A stretch of DNA of 58,103 bases from Bacillota bacterium (GTDB lineage: Bacteria; Bacillota; Clostridia; Oscillospirales; Ruminococcaceae). The notes under the pieces are model-generated. The model was not told where the DNA came from, did not search any database, and saw only the letters and a program-made list of their open reading frames with translations. Within the stretch, counting starts at the first letter, position 1. Each line of letters opens with the position of its first letter. A program made the translations under genes and the position numbers. The stretch lies in NCBI GenBank assembly GCA_023439835.1, contig JAEXUW010000015.1:1-58103 (forward strand), written 5' to 3'. Positions 42,092 to 50,362 of the stretch are shown here, piece by piece.

Positions 42092-43102
42092 CTAAAAGGC
42101 TGTAGTTTCACGCTTAACAAGCTCGGCTGAAAAAACAGTGCGCTTTGGCATTTCTTTTTCAGCGAGAACGCCGATAAGCACATCGACGCAGTGACGGCAG
42201 AGCGACTCAAGCTTATTGTCGATTGAGGTCAGCTCGGGGTCACAATATTCCGCAATGCTTGAATTATTGTATCCGATGATTGAAAGCTCGTCAGGAACTG
42301 ATATCCCGTACGTTTTTGCGTACTTCAACACTCCGACGGCGAGGCTGTCATCAGCGGCAATAACTGCACTGAAACGAACCTTTTTATGATTTAAAGATGA
42401 AAGAAAGTCTTTTACCCCATTCATTGTTACTTCATTTTTATTGTAATACTGAATCATTTCCTCTCTAAGCGGAACTTTATGCTCTTCGAGTGCGGCTTTG
42501 TATCCCGCAAGCTTTTTCATACCGCTGTAAGAAAAGGAATTAAATAAATACATTATGTCGGTTTTTCCGGAGATAATACATTTTGAGGTTGCATCAAAAA
42601 CAGCATGAAGGTCATCACAGAGTGTACAATATATATTCTTTCCGTCAATAGCACCGTTTACAAGCATTATCGGAACTTTTATTGCTGCCTCTCTGATGTA
42701 ATCATTCATTGAATCCTCAGCCTCGATAAAATTTGAGCCGATTAAAATGACGCTGTCAACTCTTTTTGAAAGAAGAAGGCTTAAATATTTCTGTTTGGTT
42801 TTAAGCTCATAACCTGTACAGCAAAGGATTGAATCGTAGTTTTGCTGTCTTAGCATTCTTTCGACATAATAAATAGCCTTTGCGAGATAAGGGTCGGCGG
42901 AATCCGCACAGAGAATACCGACGGTGTTCATTGAATTCAGCCCAAGCCCTCTTGCGAATGCGTTCGGGGTGTAGCCGTATTCTTCGATTACTGATAAAAC
43001 CTTTTCTTTTGTTTTATTATTAACGTTTGCCCCGCCGTTAATAACCCTGGAAACTGTTGCTATTGAAACTCCCGCCTTTTCGGAAATGTCATATATGTTC
43101 AT
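42092..43102 (-). CDS. LacI-family regulator of the uronate genes
   Basis: A 336-aa repressor. Residues 1-50 form the LacI HTH and hinge (NIYDISEKAGVSIATVSRVING, then YTPNAFARGL). Residues 60-336 are a periplasmic-binding-protein fold that should bind a uronate intermediate. It shares an operon with uxaC and faces uxaB. Two palindromes at the uxaB promoter and one beside its own promoter are candidate operators, so it probably represses the pathway and itself. The inducer is not readable from sequence; keto-deoxygluconate or tagaturonate are reasonable guesses. AGGTG precedes ATG 43102. Confidence 0.88.
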   Translation of the reverse strand: MNIYDISEKAGVSIATVSRVINGGANVNNKTKEKVLSVIEEYGYTPNAFARGLGLNSMNTVGILCADSADPYLAKAIYYVERMLRQQNYDSILCCTGYELKTKQKYLSLLLSKRVDSVILIGSNFIEAEDSMNDYIREAAIKVPIMLVNGAIDGKNIYCTLCDDLHAVFDATSKCIISGKTDIMYLFNSFSYSGMKKLAGYKAALEEHKVPLREEMIQYYNKNEVTMNGVKDFLSSLNHKKVRFSAVIAADDSLAVGVLKYAKTYGISVPDELSIIGYNNSSIAEYCDPELTSIDNKLESLCRHCVDVLIGVLAEKEMPKRTVFSAELVKRETTAF

Positions 43103-43171
43103 TTAAAACACCTCATATTATTAAAACTCTGAATGAAAGATTATGTAAGAGTTGATTTGTTTATATATAAC

Positions 43172-43200
43172 ATTATATACAAAAAGAATTGATAACTCAA
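43172..43200 (-). promoter_or_regulatory. promoter of the lacI-uxaC operon
   Basis: On the minus strand TTGAGT (43195-43200), 17-nt spacer, TATAAT (43172-43177). Confidence 0.65.
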
Positions 43201-43202
43201 TA

Positions 43203-43216
43203 ATTAAACGTTTAAT
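43203..43216. promoter_or_regulatory. perfect palindrome ATTAAACGTTTAAT, LacI-type operator
   Basis: A 14-bp perfect palindrome with the central CG dyad typical of LacI-family operators, 2 nt upstream of the lacI -35. Position and symmetry suggest autoregulation. Confidence 0.6.
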
Positions 43217-43482
43217 ATGTTTATATTTAACAAAAATATGCTATATATAAGCATTGTTTCAGGCGATAGTAATAAAATAACCATTGCGTTTATAATTATT
43301 TTCATCAGAACTGTGTTTTCAGCTTGAAAGCAAAATAGAAAAAAGGGAATGTAAGTGCTTTCATGCTACGTTAAAAACATTATAACTCATGCTGATTGAA
43401 AATACAATAGGCAAATTAATAACTGTTGAAAACATACAATGACGATAGAGATAAATTGGTTATACTGGACATATTAATGAAA

Positions 43483-43500
43483 AAGTGTTTCAAAACACTT
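43483..43500. promoter_or_regulatory. 18-bp inverted repeat over the uxaB -35
   Basis: AAGTGTTT-CA-AAACACTT: perfect 8-bp arms whose last two bases are the first two of the -35 TTGACT. A protein bound here would block RNA polymerase. Confidence 0.65.
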
Positions 43501-43527
43501 GACTATTTGAAGAGCTTGCTGTAAAAT
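43499..43527 (+). promoter_or_regulatory. promoter of the uxaB operon
   Basis: TTGACT (43499-43504), 17-nt spacer, TAAAAT (43522-43527), with a TG just before the -10. Transcription would begin near 43534. Confidence 0.7.
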
Positions 43528-43531
43528 GACG

Positions 43532-43547
43532 TTGTAAGCATTTACAA
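43532..43547. promoter_or_regulatory. cre-like palindrome at the uxaB transcription start
   Basis: TTGTAAGCATTTACAA. Inside it, TGTAAGCATTTACA matches 13 of 14 positions of the CcpA cre consensus TGWAANCGNTNWCA (A for G at position 8). It overlaps the predicted start of transcription, a site suited to catabolite repression or to the LacI-type regulator. Confidence 0.6.
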
Positions 43548-43590
43548 TACATATCGCGATAGAAATTCCTGAAATCAAGGAGCCTATATA

Positions 43591-45060
43591 ATGAAACTTC
43601 TTAATAATGCAGTATCAAATAAAAAATCAAGACCAATAAAGGTTTTACAGTTTGGCGAGGGGAATTTTCTCAGAGGCTTTGTTGACTATATGATTGATAT
43701 AGCCAATGAAAGCGGTGATTTTGACGGTGACATAGTTCTTGTCAAGCCGATTGAATTCGGAAGCACTGAGCCTTTTAAAAAGCAGGAATGTCAATACACC
43801 GTAGCATTGAGAGGAATCTCTGACGGAAAAGAGGCAGTTTCTAACAGAATAGTAACCTCTGTTTCGGATATTGTCGATGCTTATTTGGAATATGAAAAAT
43901 ATACCGCACTTTCACAGCTTGATACTTTAAGATTTATTGTATCAAACACGACCGAAGCGGGAATTGTATATGATGAAACCGATAAGCTTGAGCTATGTCC
44001 GCCGAAAACCTATCCGGGAAAGCTCACAAAGCTTCTCTATGAAAGATACACACACTTTAGCGGTGATAAGACAAAGGGACTCATAATCCTCCCCGTTGAG
44101 CTGATTGACGACAACGGAATAATGCTTAAAGAATGTGTAATGAAGCTTTCAAGCCTTTGGAAGCTTGACGAAAGCTTTAAAGCCTGGGTAGATGACTCCT
44201 GCGTTTTTTGTAGCACTCTTGTTGATAGAATCATAACAGGCTATCCGAGGGATGAGGCAGAGAAAATGTGGGAGGAATTTGGATACGAGGATAACCTTAT
44301 AGTAACCGGCGAGCCTTTTGCACTTTGGGTAATTGAATCGGAGAAGGATATAAGCGCTGAAATTCCACTTGATAAAGCCGGACTTCAGGTAATATTCACC
44401 GACAATCAAAAGCCTTATAAGCAAAGAAAGGTCAGAATACTAAACGGCGCTCACACTTCATTTGTTCTGGCGTCATATCTAACGGGAAATGATTACGTTC
44501 TTGAGTCAATGCAGGATGAAATAATCCGTGAGTTTATGAACAGCACAATTTTTGAAGAAGTCATTCCAACACTGACTCTTCCCGAAAAAGAGCTATGCGA
44601 GTTTGCCGGTGCGGTAATCGACCGCTTCAACAATCCTTATATAAAGCATGCACTTCTTTCAATTGCACTCAATTCGGTTTCAAAGTGGCGGGCAAGATGC
44701 CTACCTAGCTTTTTAGGATATATAGAGAAAACCGGCGAATTCCCCGCTCATTTAACATTTTCACTTGCATCGCTTATGGCGTTTTATTCAGGAAGCGAAA
44801 TAAAAGACGGCGCATTGATAGGATGCAGAAACGGGCAGGAGTATAAAATTCAGGATGACGCTGATGTTCTTGAGTTTTTTGCAGAGTATTCAAACAAGCC
44901 GACTGATGAGTTTGTAACGTCTTTCATCGGGAACAATAAGTTTTTCGGTCAAAATCTTCTTGAGCTGAAAGGTCTTTCAGCGCTGATTACAGAATACCTT
45001 GACAGCATTAAAACAATAGGAATGAGAGCGTCGCTCGAAAAGTATTTTAAGCAGGGATAA
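43591..45060 (+). CDS. uxaB: tagaturonate reductase (altronate oxidoreductase)
   Basis: NADH-dependent reduction of tagaturonate to altronate, second step of galacturonate breakdown. The 489-aa long-chain polyol dehydrogenase shows VLQFGEGNFLRGFVDYMID (nucleotide binding, with Gly-rich loop) near residues 20-38, KQRKVRILNGAHTSF near 275 with the family Lys-x-x-x-x-Asn-x-x-His, and a helical C-domain. AAGGAG precedes ATG 43591. First gene of the operon; uxaA starts 2 nt after its stop. Confidence 0.92.
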   Translation: MKLLNNAVSNKKSRPIKVLQFGEGNFLRGFVDYMIDIANESGDFDGDIVLVKPIEFGSTEPFKKQECQYTVALRGISDGKEAVSNRIVTSVSDIVDAYLEYEKYTALSQLDTLRFIVSNTTEAGIVYDETDKLELCPPKTYPGKLTKLLYERYTHFSGDKTKGLIILPVELIDDNGIMLKECVMKLSSLWKLDESFKAWVDDSCVFCSTLVDRIITGYPRDEAEKMWEEFGYEDNLIVTGEPFALWVIESEKDISAEIPLDKAGLQVIFTDNQKPYKQRKVRILNGAHTSFVLASYLTGNDYVLESMQDEIIREFMNSTIFEEVIPTLTLPEKELCEFAGAVIDRFNNPYIKHALLSIALNSVSKWRARCLPSFLGYIEKTGEFPAHLTFSLASLMAFYSGSEIKDGALIGCRNGQEYKIQDDADVLEFFAEYSNKPTDEFVTSFIGNNKFFGQNLLELKGLSALITEYLDSIKTIGMRASLEKYFKQG

Positions 45061-45062
45061 TA

Positions 45063-46544
45063 ATGAAAAATTTTATCAGAATAAACGACGGTGACAATGT
45101 TGCCGTTGCTCTTAACAAGCTTGAGGCGGGTGCGGTAATTGAAATCGACGGCCTTGAAATCACCGCTATTGAGGAAATACCAGCCGGTCATAAGATTGCT
45201 CTTTCTAATATACAAAAAGGCGAAGCAGTCGAAAAATACGGCTTTTCAATTGGCAATGCGACCGAGGATATAAAAAAAGGCCAGTGGATTCATACTCACA
45301 ATCTTAAAACAGGACTGGGTGAGCTACTCAATTACAGCTATGAGCCTATAAATCCGGTTAAGCTGGAGAGTGAAAAGGCATATTTCGACGGATTTAAGAG
45401 AAATGACGGCAAAGTCGGAGTAAGAAATGAAATATGGGTTATACCGACTGTCGGCTGTGTCAACAATATTGCCCAGGCAATAGCAAAGAAATCTGAAAGC
45501 TATATAAAAGGAAGTGTTGACTGTGTTGCCGCATTCCCTCACCCTTACGGCTGTTCACAAATGGGCGGGGATCAGGAAAACACACGAAAGATACTTGCTG
45601 ATTTAATAAATCATCCAAATGCCGGTGGAGTATTAGTTCTGGGGCTTGGCTGTGAAAACAGCGGAGTTGATATTTTAAAGGAATACATCGGGAGCTATGA
45701 TTCAAACAGAGTTAAATTTTTAGTCTGTCAGGAAAGTGACGATGAAATTTCAGACGGCGTCAATATTGTTAAAGAGCTTATTGACTATGCCGAGAAATTC
45801 ACCAGAGAGAAAATCAGTGCGCAGGAGCTTGTTATAGGACTTAAATGCGGTGGCTCTGACGGATTTTCGGGAATAACCGCAAATCCCCTTGTCGGAAGAT
45901 TCTCAGACATTCTTATTTCAAAGGGCGGAACAACAATTCTAACCGAGGTGCCAGAAATGTTCGGGGCGGAAACGCTTTTAATGAACAGATGTGCGGACAG
46001 TATTCTTTTTGACAAGACTGTTGCACTCATAAATGATTTCAAAAACTACTTTAAAACCTATAATCAGACAATATACGAAAACCCATCGCCGGGCAATAAA
46101 AAGGGCGGCATCTCAACACTTGAGGATAAATCCTTAGGGTGCACTCAAAAATCGGGCAACTCGCCTGTTATGGGCGTGGTCGGGTACGGCGATGTTGTTT
46201 CATCAAAGGGGCTGAACCTTTTAAGCTCACCGGGCAACGATTTAGTTGCTGCAACAGCACTCGCTGCTGCGGGGGCACATATAGTTTTATTCACAACGGG
46301 AAGAGGAACGCCATTTGCATCGCCTGTTCCGACAGTGAAAATCGCAAGCAATTCTGACTTGGCAAAAAAGAAAAATTCATGGATAGATTTCGATGCCGGA
46401 CAGCTTCTTACAGGAAAAAGCATGGATGAGCTTTCGGCAGAGCTTTTTGAGTATGTGCTAAATACAGCTTCTGGTAATAAAGTCCGAAGTGAGGAAGCAG
46501 GCTTTCATGATATGGCGATATTTAAACAGGGCGTAACATTATAG
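45063..46544 (+). CDS. uxaA: altronate dehydratase
   Basis: Dehydrates altronate to 2-keto-3-deoxygluconate, using Fe or Mn. The 493-aa protein has the N-terminal SAF domain (about 1-90; HKIALSNIQKGEAVEKYGFSIG) and the C-terminal catalytic domain: IPTVGCVNNIAQAIA, FPHPYGCSQMGGD and GLKCGGSDGFSGITANP with conserved Cys residues. Coupled to uxaB by a 2-nt gap. The product enters the kdgK/kdgA steps encoded next. Confidence 0.92.
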   Translation: MKNFIRINDGDNVAVALNKLEAGAVIEIDGLEITAIEEIPAGHKIALSNIQKGEAVEKYGFSIGNATEDIKKGQWIHTHNLKTGLGELLNYSYEPINPVKLESEKAYFDGFKRNDGKVGVRNEIWVIPTVGCVNNIAQAIAKKSESYIKGSVDCVAAFPHPYGCSQMGGDQENTRKILADLINHPNAGGVLVLGLGCENSGVDILKEYIGSYDSNRVKFLVCQESDDEISDGVNIVKELIDYAEKFTREKISAQELVIGLKCGGSDGFSGITANPLVGRFSDILISKGGTTILTEVPEMFGAETLLMNRCADSILFDKTVALINDFKNYFKTYNQTIYENPSPGNKKGGISTLEDKSLGCTQKSGNSPVMGVVGYGDVVSSKGLNLLSSPGNDLVAATALAAAGAHIVLFTTGRGTPFASPVPTVKIASNSDLAKKKNSWIDFDAGQLLTGKSMDELSAELFEYVLNTASGNKVRSEEAGFHDMAIFKQGVTL

Positions 46545-46546
46545 TC

Positions 46547-46575
46547 ACTGTTAAAATGACGTTTTATACTATAAT
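46547..46575 (+). promoter_or_regulatory. possible internal promoter before kdgA
   Basis: The 12-mer TAAAATGACGTT (46552-46563) is identical to the uxaB -10 region (43522-43533). Here it is preceded by TGT, giving an extended -10. A second TATAAT lies at 46570-46575. Neither has a clear -35. Confidence 0.35.
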
Positions 46576-46621
46576 TAAATTGCCGCACAAACTCAATACT
46601 TGATTAAGGAAGGTACGTAAA

Positions 46622-47584
46622 ATGAACACAGTCATTGAAGAAATCGGAAAGATTGGTATTGTACCAGTAATCGCACTAGACGATGTAAAGGACGCTGAAC
46701 CTTTGGCGAAGGCGCTTTGCGACGGGGGACTCCCCTGTGCTGAAGTAACATTCAGAACAGCCGCAGCTGAAGAATCAATTAAAAAAATGGCGGAAAAATT
46801 TCCGCAAATGCTAGTTGGAGCGGGAACAGTTCTCACCACCGAGCAGGTTGACAAGGCTGTCAATGCCGGCGCAAAATTCATCGTCAGCCCGGGGCTTAAT
46901 CCGAAGGTAGTCGCTTACTGTGTAAAAAATAACATTCCGGTTGTTCCCGGATGTGCAAACCCCAGCGATGTTGAACAGGCGATTGAGCTTGGTCTTAGCG
47001 TTGTTAAATTCTTCCCGGCTGAGCAGGCTGGCGGAATCAACATGATAAAGGCAATGGCGGCGCCCTATACAAATATGAAATTCATGCCCACAGGAGGAAT
47101 AAACGCCGCTAATTTGAAGAGCTATCTCGACTTTCCGAAAATTGTCGCTTGCGGCGGAAGCTGGATGGTGAGCAAGGAGCTTGTTGCGGCGGGTGATTTT
47201 GAAAAAATCACACAGCTCACAAAAGAAGCGGTTGCCTTGATGCTCGGCTTTGAGCTAAGGCACGTCGGAATAAATGCCGCTGACGAAAACGAAGCTGATG
47301 GTATTGCCACAGGGTTTGAAAAGCTTTTCGGTTTCACAAAGAAAACAGGCTCAAGCTCGGTATTTGCAGGAACAGGCGTTGAGGTAATGAAAACACCTTA
47401 TCTGGGTAAAAACGGTCATCTCGCCGTCGGAACCAATTATATTGAAAGAGCAATTTATCATCTTGAAAAAACAGGCGTTGAATTTGATATGAGCACCGCA
47501 AAGAAAAATGCAAAGGGCGGACTTGTAGCGGTATATATCAAGGGTGAAATCGGCGGGTTTGCCGTACACCTTCTTCAGAAATAA
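46622..47584 (+). CDS. KDPG aldolase with a C-terminal VOC-like domain
   Basis: Splits 2-keto-3-deoxy-6-phosphogluconate into pyruvate and glyceraldehyde-3-phosphate. Residues 1-210 are a complete class I KDPG aldolase (kdgA/eda type): EVTFRTAAAEESI with the catalytic Glu, VGAGTVLT, and SVVKFFPAEQAGG whose Lys near 129 forms the Schiff base. The rest (about 215-320) is extra: LRHVGINAADENEADGIA, then a FGFTKKTGSSS hairpin and GHLAVGTNYIERAIYHL, which look like a glyoxalase/VOC-fold unit. The usual length is about 210 aa. The added domain could bind a sugar acid or metal and tune the enzyme. Confidence 0.85.
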   Translation: MNTVIEEIGKIGIVPVIALDDVKDAEPLAKALCDGGLPCAEVTFRTAAAEESIKKMAEKFPQMLVGAGTVLTTEQVDKAVNAGAKFIVSPGLNPKVVAYCVKNNIPVVPGCANPSDVEQAIELGLSVVKFFPAEQAGGINMIKAMAAPYTNMKFMPTGGINAANLKSYLDFPKIVACGGSWMVSKELVAAGDFEKITQLTKEAVALMLGFELRHVGINAADENEADGIATGFEKLFGFTKKTGSSSVFAGTGVEVMKTPYLGKNGHLAVGTNYIERAIYHLEKTGVEFDMSTAKKNAKGGLVAVYIKGEIGGFAVHLLQK

Positions 47585-47608
47585 CTTCAGGTGAAAGGAA
47601 TATATAAA

Positions 47609-48634
47609 ATGAGCAAAAAGGTTATTACATTCGGCGAAATTATGTTAAGACTTGCCCCTGAGGGTTATTATCGTTTCGTTCAGGCTGAAAGCTATGGGGC
47701 AACCTTTGGCGGAGGAGAAGCAAATGTTGCGGTTTCTCTGGCAAACTACGGCTTTGATGCGGCGTTTGTCACAAAGCTCCCCAAACATGATATTGGTCAG
47801 GCGGCAATAAACTCACTGAGAAGATTCGGTGTTGACACGTCTTATATAACAAGAGGCGGCGAAAGAGTCGGCATCTATTTTCTTGAAAAGGGCGCAAGCC
47901 AGCGTCCCTCAAAGGTAATATACGACAGAGCGGCTTCGTCAATTTCAACCGCTTCGGCTTCTGATTTTGACTGGAACAAGATTTTTGAAGGCGTTGACTG
48001 GTTTCATTTTACGGGAATCACCCCCGCACTTGGTGATAATGTCGCTGACATTTGCATGGAAGCGTGCAAGGCGGCAAAGGAAAAGGGAATTACAATAAGC
48101 TGTGACCTTAATTATCGAAACAAGCTTTGGTCAAAGCAAAAAGCTGGCGAGGTAATGGGTAAGCTTTGTGAATATGTCGATGTTTGTATAGCAAATGAGG
48201 AGGATGCCGGCGACGTTTTCGGAATCAAGGCTTCAAACACTGACGTTACGAGCGGCAAGGTAAATCATGAGGGCTATAAGGATGTCGCAAAGCAGCTTGC
48301 TGACAGATTTGGGTTTTCAAAGGTCGCTATAACACTTAGAGGCTCAATTTCAGCAAACGACAACAACTGGGCGGCAATGCTTTATGACGGCAATGATTAT
48401 TATTTCAGCAAAAGCTATCTAATGCATATTGTTGACCGAGTTGGCGGCGGCGATTCATTCGGCGGCGGATTAATTTATGCGTGCTTGAGTGATTATGCCC
48501 CGCAGGAAGCAATTGAGTTTGCTGTTGCTGCAAGCTGCTTGAAGCACAGCATTGAGGGCGACTTCAATCAGGTTTCTGTTGACGAGGTTAAAAAGCTTGC
48601 TGGAGGCGACGCCTCAGGACGAGTGCAGAGATAG
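47609..48634 (+). CDS. kdgK: 2-keto-3-deoxygluconate kinase (PfkB family)
   Basis: Phosphorylates keto-deoxygluconate to KDPG with ATP. The 341-aa ribokinase-fold protein begins VITFGEIMLRLAPEG and has the sugar-binding segment FGGGEANVAVSLANYGFDAAF. The PfkB signature VDRVGGGDSFGGGLIYA near residues 275-291 contains the catalytic Asp. The start is ATG 47609 after GAAAGG; a 6-codon upstream extension has no site. It sits between the aldolase and kduI genes. Confidence 0.93.
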   Translation: MSKKVITFGEIMLRLAPEGYYRFVQAESYGATFGGGEANVAVSLANYGFDAAFVTKLPKHDIGQAAINSLRRFGVDTSYITRGGERVGIYFLEKGASQRPSKVIYDRAASSISTASASDFDWNKIFEGVDWFHFTGITPALGDNVADICMEACKAAKEKGITISCDLNYRNKLWSKQKAGEVMGKLCEYVDVCIANEEDAGDVFGIKASNTDVTSGKVNHEGYKDVAKQLADRFGFSKVAITLRGSISANDNNWAAMLYDGNDYYFSKSYLMHIVDRVGGGDSFGGGLIYACLSDYAPQEAIEFAVAASCLKHSIEGDFNQVSVDEVKKLAGGDASGRVQR

Positions 48635-48667
48635 TAAAGGGAAGGTTGCTTGAAAGGAGCGTAATCA

Positions 48668-49498
48668 GTGGAAATTAGAACAGCGTCATCCCCTTTGGAT
48701 GTTAAGCATTATACGACAGACCGTCTGAGAGATGAGTTTCTCATACAGAATTTGTTTATATCAGGGGAAATAAAGACGATTTACAGCCATATCGACAGGA
48801 TTATAACCGGTGCGTCGGTGCCGATGTCCTCACCGCTTGTGCTTACTGCGGGTGAAGAAATAAGAGCTGAATATTTCCTTCAGCGTCGAGAAATGGGAAT
48901 AATCAATATCGGCGGAAAAGGAAAAGTTACCGTTGACGGCACAGTATATGAGCTAAACTATAAAGACGGCATATATATCGGAATGGGCTCACGGGATATT
49001 ATTTTTGAAACAGACGATACAAGCGAACCGGCTAAGTTCTATTTCAACAGCGCTCCGGCTCATAAGTCTTATCCCACGGTTTTCATAAAGCCTGAAAGCT
49101 GTGTCAGCGTTGAGCTGGGTTCACTAGAAACCTCTAACCACAGGGTTATTACTAAATATATACTCCCCGGTCAGGTTGAAAGCTGTCAGCTTGTTATGGG
49201 TATGACAAGTCTTAAACCGGGAAGCGTATGGAACACAATGCCCTGTCACACGCACGACAGACGTATGGAGGTTTATCTGTATTTTGATTTGCCCGAGGAT
49301 GCGGTTGTATTCCACTATATGGGCGAACCGACAGAAACAAGACATATTGTCATGAGAAATGAACAGGCCGTTATTTCACCCAGCTGGTCTATACATTCAG
49401 CGTCGGGAACTCAAGCCTATACCTTTATATGGGGAATGGTCGGTGAGAATCAGGCGTTTGATGACATGGATGCGGTTGCTATGAAGGATTTACGTTAG
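48668..49498 (+). CDS. kduI: 5-keto-4-deoxyuronate isomerase
   Basis: Converts 5-keto-4-deoxyuronate, the spontaneous form of unsaturated galacturonate released by GH105, to 2,5-diketo-3-deoxygluconate. The 276-aa zinc cupin shows the metal motif HTHDRRMEVYLYFD near 195-208, and ISPSWSIHSASGTQAYTFIWGM near the C-terminus. The start is GTG 48668 after AAAGGAGC. kduD begins 11 nt after its stop. Confidence 0.93.
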   Translation: MEIRTASSPLDVKHYTTDRLRDEFLIQNLFISGEIKTIYSHIDRIITGASVPMSSPLVLTAGEEIRAEYFLQRREMGIINIGGKGKVTVDGTVYELNYKDGIYIGMGSRDIIFETDDTSEPAKFYFNSAPAHKSYPTVFIKPESCVSVELGSLETSNHRVITKYILPGQVESCQLVMGMTSLKPGSVWNTMPCHTHDRRMEVYLYFDLPEDAVVFHYMGEPTETRHIVMRNEQAVISPSWSIHSASGTQAYTFIWGMVGENQAFDDMDAVAMKDLR

Positions 49499-49509
49499 GA
49501 GGCGGATTT

Positions 49510-50295
49510 GTGAGTGTAATGGATAGCTTCTCCCTTACGGGGAAAACTGCTCTTATAACGGGAGCATCATACGGTATCGGTTTTGCAATTGCTTCTGCTC
49601 TTGCTCAAGCGGGGGCAAAGATTGTCTTTAACGACATTAAGCAAGAATTTGTTGACAAGGGGCTTGCTTCTTATAAAGAAGCTGGAATCGACGCATCAGG
49701 CTATGTATGTGACGTAACAAACGAAGCTCAGGTCAACGAAATGGTTGAAAAGATTGAAAAGGAAGTCGGCATTGTCGATATTCTTGTCAATAACGCAGGT
49801 ATCATCAAGCGAATTCCTATGGTTGATATGACAGCCGAGGAGTTCAGACAGGTCATTGATGTTGATTTAAACGCACCTTTTATTGTTGCTAAGGCAGTAA
49901 TACCTTCAATGATAAAAAAAGGTCACGGAAAAATCATCAACATTTGTTCAATGATGAGTGAATTAGGACGCGAAACGGTTTCGGCTTATGCCGCAGCCAA
50001 AGGCGGACTGAAAATGCTAACGAGAAACATCGCTTCTGAATATGGGGGAGCCAATATTCAGTGCAACGGTATCGGACCCGGGTATATTGCAACCCCGCAG
50101 ACGGCACCTTTGCGTGAAGAAGGACATCCGTTCAACAGCTTTATTATCTCAAAGACTCCAGCGGCAAGGTGGGGGGTTCCCGAGGATTTATCCGGTCCGG
50201 CGGTATTCCTAGCTTCCAATGCGTCAGATTTTGTCAACGGTCATATTCTTTATGTTGACGGCGGAATTTTGGCGTATATCGGAAAGCAGCCGTAA
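49510..50295 (+). CDS. kduD: 2-keto-3-deoxygluconate dehydrogenase (SDR family)
   Basis: Reduces 2,5-diketo-3-deoxygluconate to keto-deoxygluconate with NADH. The 261-aa short-chain dehydrogenase has ALITGASYGIGFAIA (cofactor loop, 14-28), VNNAGI near 92, the catalytic Ser in CSMMS and the Tyr/Lys pair in SAYAAAKGG, and GPGYIATPQTAPL. The start is GTG 49510 after AGGAGGCGG. It joins the GH105 and galacturonate routes at a common intermediate. Confidence 0.93.
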   Translation: MSVMDSFSLTGKTALITGASYGIGFAIASALAQAGAKIVFNDIKQEFVDKGLASYKEAGIDASGYVCDVTNEAQVNEMVEKIEKEVGIVDILVNNAGIIKRIPMVDMTAEEFRQVIDVDLNAPFIVAKAVIPSMIKKGHGKIINICSMMSELGRETVSAYAAAKGGLKMLTRNIASEYGGANIQCNGIGPGYIATPQTAPLREEGHPFNSFIISKTPAARWGVPEDLSGPAVFLASNASDFVNGHILYVDGGILAYIGKQP

Positions 50296-50362
50296 AGAGT
50301 CACGCTTATCAGTCAGTTGTTTTAAGTCCATTCATTTATAAATTAAAAGGAGAGAAAGTATT

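Larger units (their letters stand above)
43103..43590. other. 488-bp divergent control region between lacI and uxaB
   Basis: Contains the lacI promoter (43172-43200), a 14-bp palindrome (43203-43216), an operator (43483-43500), the uxaB promoter (43499-43527) and a cre-like palindrome (43532-43547). The AT-rich middle (about 43220-43480) holds no ORF or structured RNA that I can support. Confidence 0.6.
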
